Shown here: piece after piece, positions 25,808 through 35,100 of the stretch | Layout: the number at the start of each line of letters is the position of its first letter | Position numbering within the stretch: position 1 is the first letter of the stretch | Origin: Gp7-AA6 sp036395755 | GTDB lineage: Bacteria > Acidobacteriota > Thermoanaerobaculia > UBA5066 > Gp7-AA6 | Length of the DNA stretch: 64,000 bases | Assembly: GCA_036395755.1 (NCBI GenBank) | Contig: DASWCZ010000056.1 | Span: forward strand, 1 to 64,000 | Direction of reading: 5' to 3' | The notes under the pieces: model-generated | The model's database searches: none | Told to the model about the DNA's origin: nothing | What the model saw: only the letters and a program-made list of their open reading frames with translations | Position numbers and translations under genes: made by a program

Positions 25808-27754
25808 GTGACGTTGAGACGGAACGGACTCCCGCCCGTCTGGGCGGTCGCGATCGCCCTCCTCGGCCTTTTCCTGATCGTGGTCGCGCACGTGCCCATG
25901 CAACGCCAGCAGATGCCGGCCTGGGCGGCGGCGGCGCTCGTATCCGGCGTGATGGTCTGGGTCGCGCTCGCGATCCGTTTTCCCCCTGCGAAAGAGGACC
26001 TCGGGCCGCTCGCGCCGTCCGCCGGCGGTCCGCGAATCGTCCCGCTCGCGCTCTGCGCCGTTCTCGCGCCCCTCGCCTGGATCCACTCGGCCGGCGGGAC
26101 CTACCGCACGGCCGGAGTGGCGGCGTGGATCGGCGCGGTCGCGTGCTGGCTGGCCGCCTGGCTCCCCGGGAGAGAGGCGCGCGCGGCGGTGGCGTCCCCG
26201 GCCCGATCGGGAGTTCCCGGGCGGGTCCGGGCCCTTGCGGCTCTCGCGGGCATCCTCGTCATCGGCGCGTGGTTCCTCTTCCACGGGCTCGCCGCGACGC
26301 CGGCCAACCCGACGAGCGACCACGCCGAGAAGCTTCTGGACGTCCTCGATCTCATCAACGGGGAGCGCCCGATCTTTTTCGTCCGCAACACGGGGCGGGA
26401 GCCGTTCCAGTTCTACTGGACTTTCGCTCTGATCGAGATTTTCGGGTTACCGCTCAAATACCTGACTTTGAAGATTGGCACCGCTGTCATCGGGCTGGCC
26501 GCGCTGCCCGCTCTGTATCTGCTCGGCTGCGAGATGGGCGGCGTGGCCCTGGGCCTCTCGGTGGCGGCCCTCGCGGCCTGGAGCAAGTGGCCCGTCTCGC
26601 TCGCCCGGCAGGGCCTGCGGTACCCGCTGGCAGTCCTACCGGCGGCCGTCGTTCTCTGGGCCCTCCTGCGCTACGTCCGCCGGGGCGATCGGGCCTCGGT
26701 TCTCTGGGCGGGAGCCGTGATCGGGCTGGGTCTGCACGGATACATCTCCTTTCGGGCCGTGCCTCTCCTGGTCCCACTCGCGTTCGCGTTCGCTCTCGCC
26801 GACCGCCGGAGACGCGGGAGACGAATGGCCGTCGTGGGAGACGGTCTGCTGATCGCGGCGACCGCCGTTCTCGTTGCCCTGCCCCTCCTTCACTACACGG
26901 TGGAGCACCCGGAGCAGTTCTGGTATCGCGCCGCGACGCGAGTCGCGAGCCTCGAGAGACCGATCGGGCAGGAGCCGCTCGCGATCTTCGGACAGAACGT
27001 TCTCCACATGCTTCTCGCGTTCGATTGGCGCGGCGCCTCGACGTGGGTCGTGATCCGCCAGGGCGAGCCTTTCCTGGATGCGGCCACGGCTGGACTTCTG
27101 GTCGCCGGCGTCGTTCTTCTGGCGGCCCGCATTGCGCGGCGATCGTTGCGGTGGACGATCGTCGCTCTCGCGTTCTTCGTTCTGACGCTTTCCTCGACCC
27201 TCTCTCTCGCCTTTCCCGACGAGAACCCCAGCATCAACCGGAGCGGCACGGTGATTCCGGTCATTTTTCTCCTCGCCGCGCTCCCCGTCGTGGAGCTCCT
27301 CGCCCGCCCGCGGCGCCGGATCGCATCGCTCCTGGCCGGCGCCGGCATCGCGATCCTCTTCGTCTTGTCCGGGATCCAGAACTACCGCGATTACTTCATC
27401 GGCTTCCACCGGAGCTACGAGCAGTCCGTGGATCACTCGATGGCGATGGCTCGCGTCCTCGACGACTACCGCAGGCAGGGCGTGCCTCTCCGACAGATGT
27501 ACCTGCTCTACTCCGACTACTGGGTGGACGGACGCAACATCGCGTTCGAGCTCGGCGAGCCATCCTGGGCCTCCGGCCAGGTCTTCGACCCTGGCAAGCT
27601 GCCGCCGGACACCGGAGCGCGTCCTCTCATCTTCCTGCTCGCGCCGGGTAACCCGATCCTGGAGAAGCTCGAGAAGACCTATCCGACGGGGAAGGTTCGG
27701 ACCGTCGTCCAGAACTTCGCCGACCGCAACTTCTACGTCTACTCCGTTCCCTGA
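25808..27754 (+). CDS. GT-C family membrane glycosyltransferase-like protein
   Basis: About 648 residues from GTG 25808, 26 bases after the flavoprotein. Around a dozen hydrophobic helices run from residue 10 (WAVAIALLGLFLIVVAHV) to about 520. The first large loop carries the arrangement of ArnT/PMT-like GT-C enzymes (TSDHAEKLLDVLDLINGERPIFFVRN), and a soluble C-terminal domain of about 110 residues follows. No ribosome site is obvious, so the start is moderately uncertain. It is the fourth gene of the UbiA-GT2-FAD cassette and would transfer the lipid-carried sugar at the outer membrane face. Its 3' end overlaps the convergent methyltransferase gene by 16 bases. Confidence 0.8.
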   Translation: MTLRRNGLPPVWAVAIALLGLFLIVVAHVPMQRQQMPAWAAAALVSGVMVWVALAIRFPPAKEDLGPLAPSAGGPRIVPLALCAVLAPLAWIHSAGGTYRTAGVAAWIGAVACWLAAWLPGREARAAVASPARSGVPGRVRALAALAGILVIGAWFLFHGLAATPANPTSDHAEKLLDVLDLINGERPIFFVRNTGREPFQFYWTFALIEIFGLPLKYLTLKIGTAVIGLAALPALYLLGCEMGGVALGLSVAALAAWSKWPVSLARQGLRYPLAVLPAAVVLWALLRYVRRGDRASVLWAGAVIGLGLHGYISFRAVPLLVPLAFAFALADRRRRGRRMAVVGDGLLIAATAVLVALPLLHYTVEHPEQFWYRAATRVASLERPIGQEPLAIFGQNVLHMLLAFDWRGASTWVVIRQGEPFLDAATAGLLVAGVVLLAARIARRSLRWTIVALAFFVLTLSSTLSLAFPDENPSINRSGTVIPVIFLLAALPVVELLARPRRRIASLLAGAGIAILFVLSGIQNYRDYFIGFHRSYEQSVDHSMAMARVLDDYRRQGVPLRQMYLLYSDYWVDGRNIAFELGEPSWASGQVFDPGKLPPDTGARPLIFLLAPGNPILEKLEKTYPTGKVRTVVQNFADRNFYVYSVP

Positions 27755-28599
27755 CGGGCGGCAGAAGCGTTGCCATCCCGGGCAGCGAAGAGAAAGCCGA
27801 TGTCGCGGTGAGCCGGGTTGGGGCGCGTTCGAACCCGGAAACCCCGTTCCTCGAGGAAGCGGACGAGGTCGTCGCGCCCGAAGCGTGTGACCCCCTCGTG
27901 GTACTCCATCGCGATGCGCCGGATGCGTTGCAACCCGACCTCGCTCGCCCCGAAGAGGATGTCGTACTCCGCGCCTTCACAGTCGATCTTGAGAAAATCG
28001 CATCGCTCGATTTTCGAGCGCTCGAAGACCTGGTCGAGGGTGATCGCTTCGACGGGAGCCGCGGACCCCTTCTCTCGCGACAGCGTGCGGGATCGCTCCG
28101 CGAGACCCGCCTTGGTCGCCATGTAGAGCCGGCCCGCGTCGGCCGCGACGGCCAGCGGAAACGTGCGTACGTTGGCGAGCCGGTTCAGCTCGAGGTTCGC
28201 GAGAAGGAGGGCGTAGGACTCGGCAAGCGGCTCGAACGCGTAGACGGTGGAATCGGGACATTCCCGCGCGGTCGAGATCGCGAAATCGCCCAGCCCGGCG
28301 CCCAGATCGACCACCGTCCACCCGTTCTCGACCGGCACGAACCCGCGCTCGTAATCCCGGTCCAGGCAGGTCTCCTTGATGATCCAGATGTCCATCCGGC
28401 CGCGCACGCGGAAGCGGCAGCCGGTCGAGAGCTCGATTCCGAACGGGCGGCGGCCGGGAAAACCCAGGAACGCCGAGAGAACCCGCAGAGGAGGGCGGAT
28501 CTGTCGAAGGAGGGTCGGGATCGAGCCGACGTAGTAACGCCAGCGCGACAACGGACCGACTCTCGAAAACTCTCTCGCGTCCACGCTAGCGGAGCACAT
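27739..28599 (-). CDS. FkbM-family methyltransferase
   Basis: A 286-residue SAM-dependent methyltransferase. FkbM motifs are visible: WTVVDLGAGLGDFAISTA (motif I), VYAFEPLAESYALLLANLELN, FLKIDCEGAEYDILFGA and IAMEYHEG. Members O-methylate sugars or lipids. The ATG at 28599 overlaps the end of the Agl23/NHL gene by 14 bases, so it is the last gene of the large glycosylation operon and may methylate the glycan product. The N-terminal 60 residues are unlike the fold and may be a membrane-peripheral extension. Confidence 0.9.
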   Translation of the reverse strand: MCSASVDAREFSRVGPLSRWRYYVGSIPTLLRQIRPPLRVLSAFLGFPGRRPFGIELSTGCRFRVRGRMDIWIIKETCLDRDYERGFVPVENGWTVVDLGAGLGDFAISTARECPDSTVYAFEPLAESYALLLANLELNRLANVRTFPLAVAADAGRLYMATKAGLAERSRTLSREKGSAAPVEAITLDQVFERSKIERCDFLKIDCEGAEYDILFGASEVGLQRIRRIAMEYHEGVTRFGRDDLVRFLEERGFRVRTRPNPAHRDIGFLFAARDGNASAARQGTE

Positions 28600-31144
28600 C
28601 CGCGAGGTTCCAGAAGTAGAGGTGGTTCGTCTCGCGGTCCGACACCGCCACGCGGCCGAGCGGGTCCACCGTCACGCCGGTCGGTCGTTTGAAGATGCCG
28701 TCCGGCCTCCAGGAGTGACGCAGGTTGCCCGCGGCGTCGTACTCGTTGACGCGTCCTTCCGTCGAGTCGGTCGCGAAAATCGATCCGGTGGGTCCGATCG
28801 CGAGGTAAGGCTCGGTGTAGAAGTCTTTCCACCCGAATACTGGGAACTCCCGCACGAACTTGCCTTCGGAGTCGAATACCTGGATCCGGTGATTGCCGGT
28901 GTCCGCGACGTAGACGTTGCCGGCGGCGTCGGCCGCGAGTCCGACCGGCTCGACGAACTGACCCGGACCGCTGCCGGGCGTGCCCCAATCCGAGACGCGC
29001 TTTCCTTCCTTGTCGAATCGGACCACGCGCTTGTTTCCGGTGTCGGCCACGTAGAGGAAGCCGCGCGAGAGAAGGACGGCGCGGGGTCCGAAGAATCCCC
29101 TCACGTCGTCGGTCCAGACCCCGAGCCACGAGCCGTCCGCCTTGAAGCGGGCGATCCGATGGTTCCAGGTGTCGGCGACGACCACCGTTCCGTCGGCGTC
29201 GACGGCGACGCCGCACGGCTCCTTCAACTGCCCGTCACCCGAACCCGAAGTCCCGATCGCCCGGATGAACTGGCCGTTCGGGTCGAACACCTGGATGCGG
29301 CCGTTCTTGGTGTCGGCGACGTACAGGTTGGCGCGGGAATCGGCAGCGAGCCCGCGCGGCTCGTTGAACTGCCCGTTACCGGACCCCGGCTCTCCGAAGA
29401 CGCGCGCGGGCGCGACGACTGTCGCGGAGCCGCCCGCATAGTCGCGCGCCGAGGTGTTCTGCAGCGGAACGTTCAAAGGGGCGAGCGGCCCGGAGCTCGC
29501 GAGGTCCTTTCGCACGAAGAAGGTCGAATCCTGGGAGCCGATCGGGCTCCAGATCTCGTGGAAGAGCCACCAGCGGGCGAGATCGGTCAGCGTCGGCCGA
29601 GCGGGCCCGTTCGGGTCGAGCTTGTATTTCTCGGCGAACCACCACGCCCGGATCGGGACGCGTTTGGCGGTGTACTGCGCTGCGAGCTGTTTCTCGAGCC
29701 CGCCCTGCGGGTCCCAGTCCGAGATGAGGATCGGCGTGGTCGCGTCGTCGATGCGCGTGACCCACTTCGTCGGCATGTCGCGGAAGTACCAGGTCAGCGG
29801 CCAGGAAGCCTCGCCGGCGACGGTGACGACCGCCTCTCCAGGCGCGACTTTCCGGCGCGCGACATCGACCTGCTCGAGCGCCCGCGTCAGATCGCGGGTC
29901 GTCTGCACGTATGCCAGGATCTCGGCGTGCTTCGGCTCGCGCTCCAGGTCATGCGCCCCGTAGCGAAAGCACGCCAGGAGCATGCCGCTCGCGTTCACGA
30001 GAGCGAGGACGAAGAGCACCGCCAGCGCGAGCCGGGGGCGCTTTTCCCGCCGGTCGCGCCAGAGCGACGCGAATCCGACCGCTGCGAGGATGGTGATCGG
30101 GAGGAGAGCGTGCACGGTCAGCCAGGGGACCTTCTCGCGCGCCCAGGCATAGAGAAGAAGCGACCCGATCGCCCAGAAAAGCACGAAGCGCAGGAAGGGG
30201 GAGGCGCGCTTTCCCGAACGCCGGAAGGCGAAGCAGGCCGCGAAGACTATCGCGGTCTCGTAGTAGAGAAGTTGTGGAACGTAGTAGTACCAGGGTCCCG
30301 GAATGCGCGCGATGGAATGCTGGCCCATCCAGTACTTGATTGCCTTGGGTATCGCGAGCCAGTCCTTCGGATACTTCCCGAACGCCGTGTACATCAGCGC
30401 CCAGATCGCCAGAAACACGAGCGCCGCCGTGGCGATCGGAAGGATGCGCGCGCGGACCCAGCCCGCGGTTGCGCGGATGGCCTCGGCGAGCGCGTCTTTC
30501 CGCCCCTTCGCCAGCGCGACGCGCTCGACGAGGGCCCAGGCGCCGTAGGCGACGAACAGCACGCCGGTCATGTAGGCGTTTTCCTTCGTCACGCCGGCGA
30601 GCGCGAAAGAAACTGCGGCGAGCGTGAGCCAGTGCGCCCGGTCGGTCTCCAGGAAACTCTGGAATGCCAGGATCGTCCCGAGCGTGAACACGAGGGAGTA
30701 CACGTCCTCCCGGATGAACCGCGAAAAGTACGTCAGGTGCGGCGAGATCAGGACGAGAGCCGCGTACGCCGCGGCCGCGCCGGTGCCGACCCAGCGGGCG
30801 AGCGGGATCGCTGCGGCAATCAGGAGTAGGCCGAAAATCGCCGGGAGGAGCCGGGCCGTCGTGTTCGACGCGCCCAGCAGCCGGTAGACGAGAGCATTCG
30901 CGTAGTAAAGGAACGGCCCGTGGTAGGCCGGGTCGTATCGCCAGTTGCCGTCCTTCATCAGCGTGTAGGACTGGTGCGCGTGAATCGATTCGTCGTGATG
31001 GAACGGCCGGTCGCCGAGAGACCAGAACCTCGTCGTCAGAGCCAGGAGCGCGATCAGGATCCCGGCGGCCGCGACCGCCTGCCGTCGAGCTGGCGCGCGT
31101 TCCGGTCTCTCCTCGATCTTTTCGAGGGTCTGCGGCTCCGTCAC
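28586..31144 (-). CDS. Agl23-type (TIGR03663) GT-C glycosyltransferase fused to an NHL-repeat propeller
   Basis: 852 residues. About 20-560 form the membrane part with the GT-C acidic motif FHHDESIHAHQSY in the first outer loop, YHGPFLYYANALVYRLLGAS, and FSRFIREDVYSLVFTLG as in the Agl23 flippase-associated family. About 575-852 are six NHL repeats (VADTWNHRI, VADTGNKRVVRFD, VADTGNHRIQVFD), predicted outside the cell. GTG 31144 overlaps the stop of the NHL lipoprotein as GTGA. Joining a lipid-sugar transferase to a propeller suggests acceptor binding at the surface (inference). Confidence 0.88.
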   Translation of the reverse strand: MTEPQTLEKIEERPERAPARRQAVAAAGILIALLALTTRFWSLGDRPFHHDESIHAHQSYTLMKDGNWRYDPAYHGPFLYYANALVYRLLGASNTTARLLPAIFGLLLIAAAIPLARWVGTGAAAAYAALVLISPHLTYFSRFIREDVYSLVFTLGTILAFQSFLETDRAHWLTLAAVSFALAGVTKENAYMTGVLFVAYGAWALVERVALAKGRKDALAEAIRATAGWVRARILPIATAALVFLAIWALMYTAFGKYPKDWLAIPKAIKYWMGQHSIARIPGPWYYYVPQLLYYETAIVFAACFAFRRSGKRASPFLRFVLFWAIGSLLLYAWAREKVPWLTVHALLPITILAAVGFASLWRDRREKRPRLALAVLFVLALVNASGMLLACFRYGAHDLEREPKHAEILAYVQTTRDLTRALEQVDVARRKVAPGEAVVTVAGEASWPLTWYFRDMPTKWVTRIDDATTPILISDWDPQGGLEKQLAAQYTAKRVPIRAWWFAEKYKLDPNGPARPTLTDLARWWLFHEIWSPIGSQDSTFFVRKDLASSGPLAPLNVPLQNTSARDYAGGSATVVAPARVFGEPGSGNGQFNEPRGLAADSRANLYVADTKNGRIQVFDPNGQFIRAIGTSGSGDGQLKEPCGVAVDADGTVVVADTWNHRIARFKADGSWLGVWTDDVRGFFGPRAVLLSRGFLYVADTGNKRVVRFDKEGKRVSDWGTPGSGPGQFVEPVGLAADAAGNVYVADTGNHRIQVFDSEGKFVREFPVFGWKDFYTEPYLAIGPTGSIFATDSTEGRVNEYDAAGNLRHSWRPDGIFKRPTGVTVDPLGRVAVSDRETNHLYFWNLADVLR

Positions 31145-32163
31145 GGCTTCTTGCTGCCGGGGAGAAGGATCTTCGACACCCCATTGCTGGCGGAGTTGAC
31201 GACGTACACGATGCGCTGCTTGCCGTCCAGAGCGAGTCCCGTCGGGCGCGCGAACGGCTTGCCCGAATCGTCGGAGCTCCACGTGTTTCGAACGGTTCCT
31301 CCGCTCGCGAGCTCGAGGACGGTGTTCCCGTTGGGATTGGTCACGTAGATCTCTCCCGTCTCGCCGACCTCGAGGAACGGTTCGGCCGCCCCTTCCCAAG
31401 CGGCGACCGGCAGTGATTTCTGGAACCGGCCTTCTTTATCGAGAACTTCGATCCGCCGATTACCGATGTCCGCGACGTAGACCTGCCCGCTGGGTCCGAC
31501 GCCGATGCCAACCGGGCTCGAGAACTCGCCGGGGCCGGCGCCGAGCTTGCCGATCGCCCGCTGTTCCCCGAGCGACCGGTTGAAGACCACCACTTTGTGG
31601 TTGCCCGTGTCCGTGATCCACACCTTTCCGTCGGGCGCCGCAGCGACTCCGCGCGGTCCGAAGAATCCGGCTGCGGTCGCCTTCCATTCCCCCTTCACCG
31701 TGTAGTACTGGATCCGTCCGTTCCAGGTGTCCGCGACGTAGAGATCTTCTCCGCGCGCCGCGACGCCGGCGGGCTGCCTCAGACTAAAGGTCCCGTTACC
31801 CGGATTTCCCCAGCCGCCGAGGTATCCGCCGTTGCCGTCGAAGACCCGGATGCGCGAGTTGCCGAAGTCTGCAATCCACAGCCTTCCTTCTCCATCCAGG
31901 GTCGCGTCGCGCGGCTCGCTCATGCCCGCGAAAGGCGGTCGCTCCTGGACGGGCGCCGAGCGGATCGACGGCTCCGTTGGCTCGCCGGGGTGCTTCGCCG
32001 CCGCCGGAGCCGCGCCCTCCGGCTTTGCCGGCGCTTCCTTTCGCCGGCACGCGATCGGAACGACGAGGAAAAGTAGGGCGAGCGCGACGCCGACTCCGGG
32101 GTGGCGGAAGCGTTTCGCGGGGGAGGGCTCCGTCCGGACGTGCGACGAGGATGAATCGGTCAC
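31141..32163 (-). CDS. NHL-repeat lipoprotein
   Basis: 340 residues from GTG 32163, overlapping the stop of the giant fusion gene as GTGA. A basic start and hydrophobic stretch (VGVALALLFLVVPIAC) with a lipobox-like PIAC predict a lipoprotein. A Lys/Pro/Ala linker is followed by six NHL blades (WIADFGNSRIRVFDGNGGYLGGWG, YVADTWNGRIQYY, ITDTGNHKVVVF, YVADIGNRRIEVLD). The propeller is plainly paralogous to the C-terminus of the preceding 1643-residue protein, blade for blade. Likely a periplasmic or surface partner of the glycosyltransferases; no enzyme motif is seen. Confidence 0.87.
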   Translation of the reverse strand: MTDSSSSHVRTEPSPAKRFRHPGVGVALALLFLVVPIACRRKEAPAKPEGAAPAAAKHPGEPTEPSIRSAPVQERPPFAGMSEPRDATLDGEGRLWIADFGNSRIRVFDGNGGYLGGWGNPGNGTFSLRQPAGVAARGEDLYVADTWNGRIQYYTVKGEWKATAAGFFGPRGVAAAPDGKVWITDTGNHKVVVFNRSLGEQRAIGKLGAGPGEFSSPVGIGVGPSGQVYVADIGNRRIEVLDKEGRFQKSLPVAAWEGAAEPFLEVGETGEIYVTNPNGNTVLELASGGTVRNTWSSDDSGKPFARPTGLALDGKQRIVYVVNSASNGVSKILLPGSKKP

Positions 32164-35100
32164 GGCGCTTTCCTTTCCGCAAGATTCAGCCGGGAGACGG
32201 AGTTGTTGCCCGAATCGATGACATACAGAATATCTCGCCGACGATCGAGAGCGAGGCCGGTCGGCTTCGCGAACTTGCGGCCCTGGTCGTCCGCGCTCCA
32301 CGTGCGCTCGACCGAGCCCGAAGAGTCGAACGCGCGGACCGCGCCGGTGGCGGGGTCAGCGGCATAGATCGTTTCGTCGCGGCCGATTTCGATGTGCGGT
32401 TCGACCGGTCCTTGCCATCCGGGCACGTCGAAGGCGCGCTGGAACTGGCCCGACGCGTCCAGGATCACGACCCGGTGATTCCCGACGTCGGCGACGTACA
32501 CCGAGCCCGACGGGCCGACGGCGATCCCGACGGGACTCGAGAACTCTCCCGGGCCCGATCCCTTCTTTCCGACGACCTGCCGGTTCTGCAGGACGGCGTC
32601 GTAAGTCACGAGCTGATGGTTCCCGGTGTCGGTCACCCAGACCTTTCCCTCCGCGGAAATCGCGACGCCGCGCGGCCCGTAGAGGCCCGCCGCCGAACCT
32701 TTCGGCTCACCGGCGAGAGTGAAGGACTGGAGACGGCCGTTCCAGGTATCGGCGATGTACAGGTCCTCTCCCCGGATCGCCACGGCGCAGGGCTCCCGCA
32801 GTCCGAAGGTGCCGCTGCCGCGGCCGCCCCATCCGCCGAGGTATCCGCCTCCTCCGTCGAAGATCCGCAGCCGCGAGTTGCCGAAGTCCGCGATCCAGAT
32901 CCTGCCCTTTCCGTCCACGTCGCCGTCCCGGGGCTCCCGCATGCCGGAGAAGGGGGGGCGTCCCTGCTCCGCCGTCTCCGCGATCGCGGGCGCCTCCTCT
33001 TGCTCGACGACCTCCGCGGCGCCCGCTGCCACCGGGACGTTCTCCTTCGCGGGCACGATGACGTCTTGCGAGTCGCCCCCGATGACCCGGTAGATCTTGA
33101 CCTCCGGGTTCTCGTAAGCGCGCTCGAAGAGGTCCGTCGCGCGGTCGAACTTGCGCAGGCCTTCCGCGGGATAAGTCTTGCGCTCGAGCCAGCCGACGTA
33201 GACGTAACCGACGTGATATCGCCGCAGCAGGTGCTCGATGGGCGCGGCTTCCCGGCTGGAATAGATCCGCTCGACCGCCTCGCGCCTCTCGACGACCTCC
33301 GTTTCTGGGTTGCCGCGCTGCTTGACGTGGTGCTCCCATCCGAGCACGGTCGGAAGCCCCGTCAGCATCGAGATGCGGCTGAAGTCCTGGTACGGATCGC
33401 CGTGGGCTTCCAGGAGCACGGGCGTCCCCCGGATCGTCCGTCGAAGCCAGAGGACCGCGCGGTATTCACCGGGCCTCGTCTCCTCGAGGTATCGGAGCCC
33501 GTCGAGTGTGGGGCCCGAATACGCCGCGAAGTGGTTGCTGACCGCGCCGCGCGCGGCCGTGACGGTCGTGAAGAGAGCCGCGATGGCGAGGAGGAAGAGA
33601 ACGGCGCGCGGAGGAAAACGCCAGCGCCCGTAGACGCCGCGTCGGTCCTTCGGCCGGAAGACGAGCGCGGCGGCCGCGACCGCGAAGAGGAGCCAGGCCT
33701 CCAGGTAGAGCTTGAAGATCGTGTTCATCCGGTCGGAGATGTAGACCTTCTGCGTGAAGAGGATCAGAAAGAAGGCAGCGGCGACGAAGCCGCAGGCGAG
33801 TCGCTCGTCCGGATCGGTCGCGCGGTCGGCGGCCGCGGCGAAAAAGAGCAGGACGCCCGCGCAGGCGAAGACTTCCACCGAGAGAAATCCGAGCAGGGCG
33901 AGCAGGCCGCCGACGGCCGCCACGAGGATGAGGCGCATTCGTCTCTCGAGGCCCTGCTCCGCCATCCGGTCGGAGACGAAGCCGAGCAGCCACGCAAACG
34001 CGAGGAAGAAGAAGAGACCGAACACGGTCACGACGTCGACGCCTTTCGCGCCGGGCTCCTGTTCCCAGCCGAACCCCGGGCTTCCACCCCCGTGCACCCA
34101 GAGAGGAGCGGCGGTCGCCCAGGCGGCCGCCACGGTCGTGAGCACGCCCGGCGCCATTCGCGCGAGGTGCGCCGGCGCGAATCGGCCGGCGGAGGCAGTC
34201 ACCAGGAAGACGATTCCGCACAGGCCGGCGAGTAGCGGCGCGTCCCACGCGTTCGTCAGGGCCTGCGCCGCGGCGGCGAAGCCCAGGATCGCGCCCGATG
34301 CGATCCGCGAGATCGGCCTCGCGGGCGGGCTGGAGTTCACGCGGACGAAGTGGAGGGCGGCGGCGCCGACGAGCAGAAAGAGCGGCATCGCGAGGACGTG
34401 CGCGTGCAGGTCCGCGAAGACGAGGCTCCAGAACGGGTACTCGTTGATGGTGTCCTTGATGATGCGGGAGGTCGCCCAGAAATAGTTCCAGTCGAGGGCT
34501 CGATGATTGAGCAGCCACTCGCGCAGGCCCGAGAGATTCCCGAGGACCACGGCCAGCCCTGCGCCGGCGACGCCGGCTCGCACCGTTCCCGTCCAGTTGC
34601 GCAGGAGGGTGAAGGAGCCCTGCAGCATCAGCCCGCCGAGCAGCCCGAAGGCGAGATTGAACGTGAAGCGGGTAGAGAGCCCGGTTAAGAGCGTCAGGAA
34701 AGCGATCATCTGCTGCCCGAACGCGTAGTAGCCGAGCGGAGCGCCGGCGAACCAGGGATCGGAGGCGGGGAGAGTCCGGGTCCGCACGAGGATGTTCAGG
34801 ATCGAGAAGTCCATCGGCTTCTCTCCCCAGTAGATCTCGGGGTTGAACGCGCGGATGCCGAGGAAGAGGAGGAACCCGAGAGCAAACGCCGCCTCGCCCG
34901 CGACCACGAGGCGCCGGCGCTCGCGGAAGAAGTCGATAATCAACCGCCGCCGCGCGAAGAAGAGGAGCGCAGAGGGAAGCGCCGCGAGCGCCAGACACGT
35001 CCACGCCGCCCCGCGTCCGTTGGATAGGATCCGAAGCTGGACGAGCACGGCGAAAAGGAAAGTCGTTCCGACGATTCCCAGGATTCTGGAGACACCGGCG

